From the NCBI GenBank assembly GCA_964640795.1, contig CAZXIN010000001.1, positions 1 to 64,000 of the forward strand: a DNA stretch of 64,000 nucleotides, given 5' to 3'. Origin of the DNA: M269 sp964640795 (GTDB lineage: Bacteria > Pseudomonadota > Gammaproteobacteria > Enterobacterales > Alteromonadaceae). The position numbers and the translations under genes were made by a program. The notes under the pieces were generated by a model. The model searched no databases, was not told the DNA's origin, and saw only the letters and a list, made by a program, of their open reading frames with translations. Positions 54,534 through 62,843 of the stretch are shown piece by piece. Position 1 is the stretch's first letter, and each line of letters starts with the position of its first letter.

Positions 54534-55469
54534 CTAATAGCCATTTTCGAAGCTTAACTCATACATCAAAGGTTCTTGGTTAATGAACCTATTGTAATTC
54601 TGATGGAATATCCTGAAGATATCTTCGGGGTATGACACTGCAGCTGTATGATTAGTGATAAAGACATTTGGCAGTAACCAGTATGGATGATCTTGTGGCA
54701 AAGGCTCTTGCTCAAATACATCTAGCACTGCGGCTTTTAGTTGCTTATTGCTTAGTGCCTGAATGAGGGCCTCATCGTTTATCACTGAACCTCGCCCGAC
54801 ATTGATTAAAACGCAATCGGGCTTTAGGTTTTCCAAAAATGCCACATCGATAAAGTTCTGTGTGTCGGGTGTATCGGGTAGTATCGATACAATATAATCT
54901 GCCTCTTGCGCAAGCTGGCACTTTTCTTTGTTTGTGTAAAATGTGTCCACATAACGGCTTGTGTGGTTGTTGCGAGTAATACCGACAACCTGCATGCCAA
55001 AGTGTTTTGCTGTTTCAGCTACCGCCTCACCAATGCTGCCAACACCTAGTAGACCTAAGGTTTTATTCTTGAGTTGATTGAAGTGTGCTGGTTGCCAGTT
55101 TTGTTGTGCTTGGTGTTCGGCAAAGCCTGAAATATTACGACTAAAATAAAGCATATAGCCCAGCACAAATTCACGCATGTAATCGCCGAAGACACCTTTA
55201 ACACCCGTTAGTTTGTAATTGTATTTGGGAGCTTGCAATAAAGGTGCATTGCCCGCCCATGTGGATTGCATCCACTGCAACGCAGTGAATTTGCCAAGTA
55301 TCTCCATTATTAAACTCGGATCAGCGAGCACAATGTTCGACTCAAAGGCTTCAGTCGACATAAACTCTGTTGCTTCATAAATGTGGGTGGTTAAATCAGT
55401 GATACTCGACTGTTCAATCAATGCGCCATATTTGGAGGCATCTCTGCTAACAATGGTTAGTACAGGCAT
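54534..55469 (-). CDS. D-2-hydroxyacid dehydrogenase (GhrA-like)
   Basis: The 311-residue enzyme starts at the ATG at 55469, giving MPVLTIVSRDASKYG; the 20-residue in-frame extension is unconserved. The NAD(P) loop is LGLLGVGSIGEAVAE (about 137), the arginine is in LINVGRGSVINDEAL, the glutamate in VFEQEPLPQDHPYW and the catalytic histidine in ITNHTAAVSYPED. It should reduce glyoxylate, hydroxypyruvate or a similar 2-oxoacid. Confidence 0.88.
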   Translation of the reverse strand: MPVLTIVSRDASKYGALIEQSSITDLTTHIYEATEFMSTEAFESNIVLADPSLIMEILGKFTALQWMQSTWAGNAPLLQAPKYNYKLTGVKGVFGDYMREFVLGYMLYFSRNISGFAEHQAQQNWQPAHFNQLKNKTLGLLGVGSIGEAVAETAKHFGMQVVGITRNNHTSRYVDTFYTNKEKCQLAQEADYIVSILPDTPDTQNFIDVAFLENLKPDCVLINVGRGSVINDEALIQALSNKQLKAAVLDVFEQEPLPQDHPYWLLPNVFITNHTAAVSYPEDIFRIFHQNYNRFINQEPLMYELSFENGY

Positions 55470-55678
55470 AAATAGATAAATGTATGTAGTTGATGAGCAT
55501 AGTGTAAAGGGGATTGGCTTATAGGCCAAGGTGCTTTCAAGTATCGCGAAACACTTGCTTTAGTAACGAACAATTGACACTTTAATTGCTATATCTTGTT
55601 TAATATTCATTATTTTATATTAATTGTCTTATTATATTCTGATAATGTTTGATTCCTTGCTTTTAATTAGGTTTGTTT

Positions 55679-57490
55679 ATGTCATCAGAAAGTAGTTCTT
55701 TGGAATATGAAACAGTCAGCATTGAAGAGGCGCGTATTTTATCGCCGAAACGTAACACGACTTCTGCGGATACCATTGAAGAGCTTGCAGCAGAACAATT
55801 GTCGCATTTTGGTATTGATATCGATTCTGATTATGGGCGCGCATTGTTTAATGCAGCAAGACATTTCTATCATGCCCAGATCGACATAAACAGTCTTTGG
55901 CGTATTACTTGTGACACATTGGAAGGAATGGATAAGCAAGATAAAATTGCGTATTTCAATGCGAAAAAGTTTCTTTCGTTTCAAATTGCCAAAGTGCTGG
56001 ATACGCTACAAAACCCTTTTAGAGCAACGTATCAAAGTTTGCAAAAGCAAGCCGGATCTCAGGTTGGAAAGAGTCATTATCCGATGTTTGATAATGTGAC
56101 CGCATTGTTTTCGGCAACGCCTGTCATCACCCGCACCGCGACTTATGTGTATGCTTGTACGGAATGGGTCGATGATGCGTTTCAAGGAAAGGAGTTAACA
56201 CATCAAATATACTCTCGTTTGTTAAACCCGACTAATGTTTCTCTGGCTAACGCTATTGTTGATCTTGAAGCGGGGGATAATGCCGCTGAGTATATGGCAT
56301 GGAATTTTAATTCCGGTATGGCAGCGATAGATGCGATGTTGTCAAATGTGCTCAGTCATAACGATGTAATGATTGTCTCGCGCAATGTTTATGGCGGTGT
56401 TTACCAGCTTTTGCATGATTACTATGCACGCACTAATCGGCTCAATGTGACACTAGAATGGTTTGACGGTTATAGCACCGAAGAATTCAAAGCATTTCTA
56501 TCGGAGGTTCAACAACGTCATAAAGTTAAACTCGATAATGGCTCGGCGCTGCATGTCTATATGGAGTCACCTTGCAACCCTCATGGTTATGTAGTCGATG
56601 TTGCTGGTATCTGTGCTGAAGCACATCAATACGGTCATTTGGTGATGCTGGACTCAACATTGGCAACTCCTGTCTTGCATCAACCTTTAAGACGAGAGAA
56701 TCGGGCCGAGCGACCTGATTATGTGATGCATAGTTATACAAAAGATATTTGTGGAAGCGGTGTGACGACAGGAGGTGTTGTTATTGGTGAAGCTTATCGC
56801 ATGTTTCAACCTAAAGGGGCATCAGTGAATGGTTATGATTGGCATAAAACCATGTTCTGGGATGTTTACTACATTAAAGGTGCTTTCCTAGACTCTGAAA
56901 AAGCATTTGATGTGCTCAATGGTATGAAGAATCTAGAGCAACGCATTATGGCTAAAGCAATCAATACGTTGGTTTTTAGTCAGTTTTTAGCATCACATCC
57001 AGACTTTAATGTTAATTGTCACGCATTGCCAGATCACCCTAATGCGAATATTCGCGAGAAACAACTACGTCATGGTTGGCCGTGCGCTTTGTTCACTGTT
57101 GATGTACAAAAAGCCGGGATTAATAGAGAAACGTTTACACGCTTTTTCGATGCATTGGAGCCTGCACTAAGCCATCAAATTAGTATAGGTCAAAATAACA
57201 CAATCATTCTGTGCCCTGCATTAACATCGCACTCTGAAATGGGAGAAAGTGAACAAAACGATGCTGGTATATATTTAACAACGATGAGAATAGCCATTGG
57301 CACCGATAATATTAAAGAGATTATCGCACACTTTATCAATAGCTGCCGTTTGCATATTGATGAGGCTATTCCTGACTTTAGCCAACGATTTATGTCGCTA
57401 GAACAGGTAGATGATTTATACTTAACAACGGCCATGGATGTTAGTAAACAGCATTACGGTTCAATGGCTTCAATGTCAGAAATTGTTTGA
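55679..57490 (+). CDS. Large PLP-dependent Cys/Met-metabolism-type enzyme
   Basis: The 603-residue protein carries a fold-type I domain related to cystathionine synthases and lyases: SGMAAIDAMLSNVL with a PLP contact, MESPCNPHGYVVDVAG, VMLDSTLATPVLHQPL, and the PLP lysine in HSYTKDICGSGVTTGG (residue 355). Compared with the usual length of about 400 it has an N-terminal helical extension of about 130 residues and insertions near the C-terminus. The reaction is uncertain. The ATG at 55679 is preceded by AGG at seven bases. Confidence 0.85.
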   Translation: MSSESSSLEYETVSIEEARILSPKRNTTSADTIEELAAEQLSHFGIDIDSDYGRALFNAARHFYHAQIDINSLWRITCDTLEGMDKQDKIAYFNAKKFLSFQIAKVLDTLQNPFRATYQSLQKQAGSQVGKSHYPMFDNVTALFSATPVITRTATYVYACTEWVDDAFQGKELTHQIYSRLLNPTNVSLANAIVDLEAGDNAAEYMAWNFNSGMAAIDAMLSNVLSHNDVMIVSRNVYGGVYQLLHDYYARTNRLNVTLEWFDGYSTEEFKAFLSEVQQRHKVKLDNGSALHVYMESPCNPHGYVVDVAGICAEAHQYGHLVMLDSTLATPVLHQPLRRENRAERPDYVMHSYTKDICGSGVTTGGVVIGEAYRMFQPKGASVNGYDWHKTMFWDVYYIKGAFLDSEKAFDVLNGMKNLEQRIMAKAINTLVFSQFLASHPDFNVNCHALPDHPNANIREKQLRHGWPCALFTVDVQKAGINRETFTRFFDALEPALSHQISIGQNNTIILCPALTSHSEMGESEQNDAGIYLTTMRIAIGTDNIKEIIAHFINSCRLHIDEAIPDFSQRFMSLEQVDDLYLTTAMDVSKQHYGSMASMSEIV

Positions 57491-57572
57491 TATGTTATAG
57501 AGCAACACGCTCTAGCTAATGATGATTCTGCCGATAAAATTGATCAGAGTTTGATAATAAGGTTTTTGTGTT

Positions 57573-57989
57573 TTGCAGATTGATTTAAATGTTTCTTTTA
57601 ATGCCCCAGTCGACAAATTATATCGTGCTTGGTGGGATCCTGAGTTACTTCAACAATGGTTCTGCCCGGCAGGTATGACGGTTGGGCAGGTCATGTCTAG
57701 CTTTCAGGTTGATGGTAAATTTAATATCAAAGTCCAACAAGACAACGGCAACTCTCATCATATTATGGGCGTGTATTCCGATATTGTTGAAAATGAGCGT
57801 TTGGTTTTTAGTTGGCAATGGGTTGGTGAACCTCATGTTACGCAACTTTCGTTGACTTTTGCGGAGCAAGGTATTGATGGATCGCAATTGACCTTATGCC
57901 ATAGTGGATTCGATGATGAAGAAGACCGTGAGTTGCATCAACAAGCTTGGATTGAGTGTCTAGAAAAGCTATCTACCATCACGCTGTAG
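57573..57989 (+). CDS. SRPBCC/AHSA1-domain protein
   Basis: The 138-residue protein is an Aha1-type START-like fold: VSFNAPVDKLYRAWWDPELL, QQWFCPAGMTVGQV, VFSWQWVGEP and a closing amphipathic helix. Such small proteins bind hydrophobic ligands. The start is a TTG at 57573, since no in-frame ATG precedes the conserved region; AAGG is about ten bases upstream. Confidence 0.85.
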   Translation: MQIDLNVSFNAPVDKLYRAWWDPELLQQWFCPAGMTVGQVMSSFQVDGKFNIKVQQDNGNSHHIMGVYSDIVENERLVFSWQWVGEPHVTQLSLTFAEQGIDGSQLTLCHSGFDDEEDRELHQQAWIECLEKLSTITL

Positions 57990-58026
57990 CTTTGTAATAT
58001 CGATTTAGCCCGCTAAGTCTGCAAAT

Positions 58027-58090
58027 AACCGCTTTGCCTAAATGGTTTTAAACGCCCGCTGAAGCCGTCACTTTGAAGCGGTTTGGGTAT
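58027..58090. repeat. REP-like palindromic element, copy 2
   Basis: AACCGCTT (58027-58034) and AAGCGGTT (58076-58083) are inverted arms, with CCGCT...AGCGG nested inside. The right part (CACTTTGAAGCGGTTTGGGTATAA) matches the element at 47742-47788 at about 22 of 25 positions. It fills the gap between two convergent genes. Confidence 0.6.
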
Positions 58091-58105
58091 AAGTATAATA
58101 AGCCT

Positions 58106-58582
58106 TTAATCAAATCTAGGCAGAGTCTTGCTGATTTGGTGCTCATACACTAGGGCTGTTTCGACATGCTTTACATCGCTACGCGCAGTCACCGAGTTAA
58201 ATACAAAGTCCCTTAAATGTGCTGTATCAGTCACAGTAACATGCAGTAAGAAATCACTTTCACCACCCATATGGAAAATACTAATGACCTCCGGCAAGGG
58301 GAGTAGTTCGTTTTGAAATGTGTCGAAAGTCGCTCTCACATGGTTGGTTAAACTGACAGAGACAATTGCCTGAATATGGCCATCCAGTGCGGTATAATCC
58401 ACTTGCAGTGACGAACGTTCAATAACCCCTTCGGCTTGCAATCGCTTAACTCTCTCTAAGCAAGAAGATGCTGCTAAGTTAACTTGGCTGGCCAACTCTT
58501 TATTGCTGAGTCGTGCATCTTTGTAGAGTGCTGAGAGAATATCGAGATCTGTATTGTCTAGTGAGCGTCTGTTTTTGCTCAT
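58106..58582 (-). CDS. Lrp/AsnC-family transcriptional regulator
   Basis: The 158-residue regulator has the Lrp helix-turn-helix (LDILSALYKDARLSNKELAS, then LAASSCLERVKRL) and a RAM/AsnC ligand domain (HIQAIVSVSLTNH, GGESDFLLHVTVTDTAHLRD). Such proteins respond to amino acids. It stands alone; the PLP enzyme and the SRPBCC gene on the other strand are the nearest possible targets. Confidence 0.92.
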   Translation of the reverse strand: MSKNRRSLDNTDLDILSALYKDARLSNKELASQVNLAASSCLERVKRLQAEGVIERSSLQVDYTALDGHIQAIVSVSLTNHVRATFDTFQNELLPLPEVISIFHMGGESDFLLHVTVTDTAHLRDFVFNSVTARSDVKHVETALVYEHQISKTLPRFD

Positions 58583-58663
58583 GATGCTTACCTTGAAGTT
58601 TATCCTGCGTGAACCTTGTGTACAGGGAATATGAGTGTATTTTCAATAGCGCTAACTTATAGA

Positions 58664-59998
58664 CTATCTTTGATTCATCGCTAGCATTATACGTCTATTG
58701 TTATTCAGTTGAACCATGTAGTTTTGTGCGAGTTGCTGAAAAGCAGAACGCTCTTTTCTTTCTATTGGCTCGGCTTTGGGCAATTTAACGGTTCTAGGGT
58801 TGCGGTGAACGCCATTAACGAGAAATTCATAGTGCAAATGTGGGCCTGAGGCTAATCCCGTCGAACCAACAGTACCGATAACGTCGCCCTGTTTAACATA
58901 TTGCCCTTTTTTTACTAAACGTTTCGTGAAGTGAATGTATTTGGTCGTGTACTTTTCACCATGCTGTATGAATACATGGTGTCCGTTATATTTATCATAG
59001 CCAGCTCGTATGACTTTGCCATCACCAGCAGCCATCACAGGTGTGCCTCTCTTAGCGGCGTAATCAACACCTCTATGTGGCTTATAACGCTTCTGTACAG
59101 GGTGGAAGCGCTTAGGATTAAAGTTGCTGCTGATCCTCGTAAAGCTCACTGGGGCACGCAAGAAACTCTTACGCATACTGCGACCTTCAGGTGTGTAGTA
59201 GCGGCCATCGGTATAGCGTATCGCTGTAAATTGCTCACCCTGATTCGTAAATTCTGCGGCAACTATATTGCCGTAACCAATAAATTCTCCGTCAATATAT
59301 TCTTCTTCGAACACAATATTAAAGCTATCTCCTGGGCGAATCTCTAGAGCAAAGTCAATGTCCCAGCCAAATATGCCTGCTAGGTTCATGATCTGTGCTT
59401 CACTCATACCTGATCGAATGCCCGCATTCCAAAAGCTATTGGTTATCTCTCCTTGAGAATAGCCCAGCCGTGTTTGAATTTCTTTCTTCTCAATAGAAGA
59501 TTGAAATTTTTCATCAGCTGTTTTATTGATCGTTAATGTTTCGGTTGGTGAATAAGCGTAAGTTAGTGATTGGAAGTGGTTATCACTATCCTTTAACAGG
59601 CTGAGTTGATCTCCCGGTTTCATTTTCAACAGTTTTTTCGCTTCTTGACCCGCTTTACTGACTTTATAGACTTCTTGTGGTGTTAGGCTTTCTCGATCAA
59701 ATATCTTAGCTAGATTATCGCCAGATCGGACCGTAATACTTTTCCAATCTTCGTGTTCTTCCTCAGCGCGCAATAAAGCTTTGTCGTCAATTTCTACTTC
59801 GATAGGTAAGGTGTAGCGTTCACCAATAGAAAGTTCAAGGGATTCAGCATGTTGAGATGCTTCTGGCTTTTCGGATGAAAGCAATGAGAAGAGAGCCAGC
59901 ACCAACAATATGCCAGTAATGGATGCCTTATGTACTCTTGGTAATTCTTGAATATATGTTTTTAACACAAACAAAATTAACTGTATGACTGCAAACAA
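58664..59998 (-). CDS. M23 murein endopeptidase with OapA/LysM-like domains (MepM-like)
   Basis: The 444-residue envelope enzyme has an N-terminal membrane anchor (about 25-42), an opacity-associated/LysM-like region (SGDNLAKIFDRESLTPQEVY), a linker domain, and a LytM peptidase (about 300-405) with zinc ligands in HRGVDYAA and GPHLHYEF. It should cut peptidoglycan cross-links to allow growth. The start is a TTG at 59998; a GTG at 59968 (MLKTYIQELPRVHK) is an alternative. It is divergent from tyrS, a common arrangement. Confidence 0.9.
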   Translation of the reverse strand: MFAVIQLILFVLKTYIQELPRVHKASITGILLVLALFSLLSSEKPEASQHAESLELSIGERYTLPIEVEIDDKALLRAEEEHEDWKSITVRSGDNLAKIFDRESLTPQEVYKVSKAGQEAKKLLKMKPGDQLSLLKDSDNHFQSLTYAYSPTETLTINKTADEKFQSSIEKKEIQTRLGYSQGEITNSFWNAGIRSGMSEAQIMNLAGIFGWDIDFALEIRPGDSFNIVFEEEYIDGEFIGYGNIVAAEFTNQGEQFTAIRYTDGRYYTPEGRSMRKSFLRAPVSFTRISSNFNPKRFHPVQKRYKPHRGVDYAAKRGTPVMAAGDGKVIRAGYDKYNGHHVFIQHGEKYTTKYIHFTKRLVKKGQYVKQGDVIGTVGSTGLASGPHLHYEFLVNGVHRNPRTVKLPKAEPIERKERSAFQQLAQNYMVQLNNNRRIMLAMNQR

Positions 59999-60071
59999 TG
60001 CTCAGAATATAACGACTTAGCGTGAATTTCTAGTCTCATGCAGCCTGTTAGGTATTAGATTATGCACTTTT

Positions 60072-60112
60072 AACGACGATAGCAGCGACAAATCGCTTTT
60101 AAAGTCGTTTTT
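60072..60112. repeat. Nested hairpin between the M23 gene and tyrS
   Basis: AACGAC (60072-60077) pairs with GTCGTT (60104-60109), and AGCGA pairs with TCGCT inside around CAAA. A short T-run follows on the plus strand. It lies about 100 bases before tyrS and could be part of a leader or a barrier between divergent promoters. Confidence 0.45.
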
Positions 60113-60212
60113 CGCACAGTAAAATAGCGGCTAATCCGTGATTGACACAGTACTCACCTTATTCCCGAGTCGTTGACGAGCGAACGGCAAATACCCGATA
60201 CGAGGAAAACTA

Positions 60213-61409
60213 ATGACAGACTGGCAACATGCCTTTGCTGAAATTCAGCGTGGCGCCGACGAAATTCTGCTAGAACAAGAGTTGATTGATAAGCTAAAGC
60301 TGGGCAAGCCGCTTAAAATTAAAGCTGGTTTCGATCCTACAGCGCCTGATTTGCACTTAGGACATACGGTTTTAATCAATAAGTTGAGAACGTTTCAACA
60401 GCTTGGTCATGAGATTATTTTCTTGATTGGTGATTTCACTGGCATGATAGGTGATCCAACAGGTAAAAACGTCACACGCAAGCCGTTGACCAAAGAAGAT
60501 GTCCTCGCCTACGCCGAAACCTATAAAGAACAGGTATACAAAATACTTGATAAAGATAAAACGACTATACGTTTTAATTCTGAATGGATGGACAAGTTAG
60601 GCGCGGCTGGGATGATTAAACTAGCCTCTAATCAGACGGTTGCGAGGATGCTAGAGCGTGACGATTTTAAAAAGCGCTATGCTAATGGTCAGCCTATTGC
60701 TATCCATGAGTTTTTATACCCCTTGGCGCAAGGTTGGGATTCTGTGGCTTTGGAGTCTGATGTCGAACTCGGTGGGACGGATCAACGATTCAACTTATTA
60801 ATGGGACGTGAGTTACAAAAGTCGGAAGGACAAACACCACAAACAGTGTTGATGATGCCTTTGTTAGAAGGACTGGACGGCGTACAGAAAATGTCTAAGT
60901 CATTAGACAATTATATCGGTATTACTGATGCGCCTAACGATATGTTCGGTAAGGTGATGTCGATATCTGATGATTTGATGTGGCGTTACTACGATTTATT
61001 GAGCTTTTTACCTATTGAGCAGATCAATGGTTTAAAAGCGCAAGTTGAACAGGGGACGAACCCCCGTGATATTAAAATCCTATTGGCTAAAGAAATCATT
61101 GAGCGTTTTCACGATACAGGCGCCGCTGAAAAAGCGCATCAGGATTTTATTCAGCGCTTCCAAAAAAATGCGATACCAGACGATATGCCTGAAGTTGAAT
61201 TAGCATTGGGCGAAAGTATGTTGATAGGCAATGTGTTAAAAGAAGCTGATTTGGTGGCATCTACTGGCGAAGCTATGCGCATGATTAAGCAAGGTGCAGT
61301 TAAAATAGATGGTGAAAAAGTGGTTGATCAACGCATGGTGATCGATGAAAAAGGCCAAAGAGTTTATCAAGTAGGTAAAAGGAAGTTTGCTAAAATCACT
61401 TTAGGCTAA
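60213..61409 (+). CDS. tyrS: Tyrosyl-tRNA synthetase
   Basis: The 398-residue class I synthetase charges tRNA-Tyr. The HIGH-type motif is in APDLHLGHTVLINKL, the KMSKS motif is in GVQKMSKSLDNYIG, and an S4 RNA-binding domain closes the protein (EAMRMIKQGAVKIDGEKVV). Length and sequence fit the TyrZ-like group common outside Enterobacteria. ACGAGGAAA precedes the ATG. Confidence 0.96.
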   Translation: MTDWQHAFAEIQRGADEILLEQELIDKLKLGKPLKIKAGFDPTAPDLHLGHTVLINKLRTFQQLGHEIIFLIGDFTGMIGDPTGKNVTRKPLTKEDVLAYAETYKEQVYKILDKDKTTIRFNSEWMDKLGAAGMIKLASNQTVARMLERDDFKKRYANGQPIAIHEFLYPLAQGWDSVALESDVELGGTDQRFNLLMGRELQKSEGQTPQTVLMMPLLEGLDGVQKMSKSLDNYIGITDAPNDMFGKVMSISDDLMWRYYDLLSFLPIEQINGLKAQVEQGTNPRDIKILLAKEIIERFHDTGAAEKAHQDFIQRFQKNAIPDDMPEVELALGESMLIGNVLKEADLVASTGEAMRMIKQGAVKIDGEKVVDQRMVIDEKGQRVYQVGKRKFAKITLG

Positions 61410-61423
61410 ATGAATTATCTGGC

Positions 61424-61444
61424 GAGCTACTCGGAGAGTAGCTC
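61424..61444. terminator. Hairpin at the convergent end of tyrS and the DUF480 gene
   Basis: GAGCTACTC, GGA, GAGTAGCTC form a perfect 9-bp stem overlapping the last codons of the DUF480 gene and 15 bases after the tyrS stop. No T-tract follows on either strand, so termination strength is uncertain. Confidence 0.5.
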
Positions 61445-62104
61445 CACCATTTCCTCTAACTCAGCAACTTGCTTGGTCAAGGATTGTACTTGTTGCTCCA
61501 AAGTATTGATTCGAGATAGAGCGCCACTATCTGTTGTCTCTGGTAACGTGTGTCTAGCAGTTTCTTCGTAGCTGGAATCTGTTTGCAAATCTGTCATATC
61601 ACCGAATAAATGCATATAGCGTGATTCACGTTTTCCAGGTTCTCGTTCGAGTTTAACAATAACAGGATCACCGTCGACTGCTTTAATCGACTCAAGAGCG
61701 GCTTCAACTTCGTTGACATTGTTAAATTCGGCTAATCTATTGGTTCGTGTTCTGAGTTCACCGGGTGTTTGTGGTCCTCTCAATAACATCACGCAAATAA
61801 TGGCAGTCTGCTGCTGTGTGAATTTCAAATCACCGAATTCGGTATTGCAAAACCGATGTGAGTATTTGACAACTCGGCTACCATAACCGGCTTGATCGTT
61901 AATCAGCTTTTTATCTTTAAGTTCGTCCAGTACGTGTTGAACATCTTGCTCACTTAATGACATAACAGGATCACGATTACTTTTCTGATTACAGCCATTG
62001 GTTAAGGCATTTAGTGAAAGAGGGTATTGATCTGGAGTTGTGACTTCTTTCTCTAACATAACGCCAATAACGCGTGCTTGAGTTGGTGTTAAATTAACTA
62101 TCAT
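61427..62104 (-). CDS. DUF480 protein (YceH-like)
   Basis: The 225-residue protein has two winged-helix units typical of DUF480: TPTQARVIGVMLEKEVTTPD, PLSLNALTNGCNQKSNRDPV and FCNTEFGDLKFTQQQ, AIICVMLLRGPQTPGELRTR. The C-terminal 30 residues are a coiled coil (LEQQVQSLTKQVAELEEMVE). The molecular function is not established. It is followed upstream, after nine bases, by the lipoprotein gene on the same strand. Confidence 0.9.
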   Translation of the reverse strand: MIVNLTPTQARVIGVMLEKEVTTPDQYPLSLNALTNGCNQKSNRDPVMSLSEQDVQHVLDELKDKKLINDQAGYGSRVVKYSHRFCNTEFGDLKFTQQQTAIICVMLLRGPQTPGELRTRTNRLAEFNNVNEVEAALESIKAVDGDPVIVKLEREPGKRESRYMHLFGDMTDLQTDSSYEETARHTLPETTDSGALSRINTLEQQVQSLTKQVAELEEMVELLSE

Positions 62105-62113
62105 TACCTGCCC

Positions 62114-62635
62114 TTAATCTTTGTCGATTAGTTTATCATTCATATTGTTACCACCTAGAAATTCAGCTCTAGGGGTATAGTTTATCCAGTCGGTCTGTTT
62201 GACGATCTTATGCGCATTATCGAACTCTAGGGTTATATTGAAAAGCCAAGGACCAAGCATAGCGCCATCATATTCGAAAGAGTGAAAATATCCCTGAGTG
62301 ACAACCGTATTGGCTTCAATTGTTTGTTGAGTCACTGTCAGGATCTTTTGCCCGGATACCAAGCGGAATTCACCTCTATTCCAATCCAGAAATTCGTTAA
62401 TGGCGTTTTTACTTTGAAGGTGATTGCCATAGACAATATCTATTAATTCGGCTTCTTCTGCATAAAATGTCATAAACTGATCGAAGTCTGATCGTTGTGC
62501 ATAGACGTCAAAATAATCATCAACGACTTGCTTAAGTGTTTTATGTTGCGGTGTTACAGTTGTACATGCCGTCACGAATAAAAGCACCATGAATAAAGCT
62601 AAGTGTTTGGTTTTTATATGGATATTGTAAGGCAT
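62114..62635 (-). CDS. NTF2-like lipoprotein
   Basis: The 173-residue protein starts at MPYNIHIKTKHL. The longer in-frame reading to 63097 runs antisense through the ggt coding region and is not credible. A lipobox (LLFVTACTT) marks it as a lipoprotein. The mature part is an NTF2-like fold (LKQVVDDYFDVYAQRSDFDQ, MTFYAEEAELID, then GYFHSFEYDGAMLGPWLFNI). The role is unknown. It precedes the DUF480 gene and is probably co-transcribed. Confidence 0.8.
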   Translation of the reverse strand: MPYNIHIKTKHLALFMVLLFVTACTTVTPQHKTLKQVVDDYFDVYAQRSDFDQFMTFYAEEAELIDIVYGNHLQSKNAINEFLDWNRGEFRLVSGQKILTVTQQTIEANTVVTQGYFHSFEYDGAMLGPWLFNITLEFDNAHKIVKQTDWINYTPRAEFLGGNNMNDKLIDKD

Positions 62636-62771
62636 TTTATCCACTGGGTAGTCTGACTTTCTGTAAAGATCTTTGTTATACCCTAATGTTTCCACCTGAA
62701 TAATGCAATTGGTCGTTGGTGGATTGCTTATCTTCAATGGGCTGTTTAATATGATTAGAAAAAGGTAAGTA

Positions 62772-62803
62772 TTATACCAATTTGGTAAGCCCATTCGGTA
62801 TAA
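62772..62803. repeat. Inverted repeat upstream of ggt
   Basis: TTATACC (62772-62778) and GGTATAA (62797-62803) form inverted arms, and the near-perfect palindrome TACCAATTTGGTA (62775-62787) overlaps the left arm. The right arm supplies a TATAA sequence about 40 bases before ggt. TATACCAAT-type palindromes are frequent between genes in Alteromonadales and Vibrionales; I cannot tell repeat from operator here. Confidence 0.45.
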
Positions 62804-62843
62804 ATCAGCACCCTGAATACACTCTAACAATGAGGTTTTACTC

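Noticed and set aside
57494..57515. TAGAGC-AACAC-GCTCTA palindrome after the PLP enzyme gene considered as a terminator
   Set aside because: Short stem and no T-tract; it does not reach the level of a supported feature.
58931..59347. 138-codon plus-strand frame inside the M23 peptidase gene
   Set aside because: It is antisense to the conserved LytM domain; composition reflects the opposite strand.
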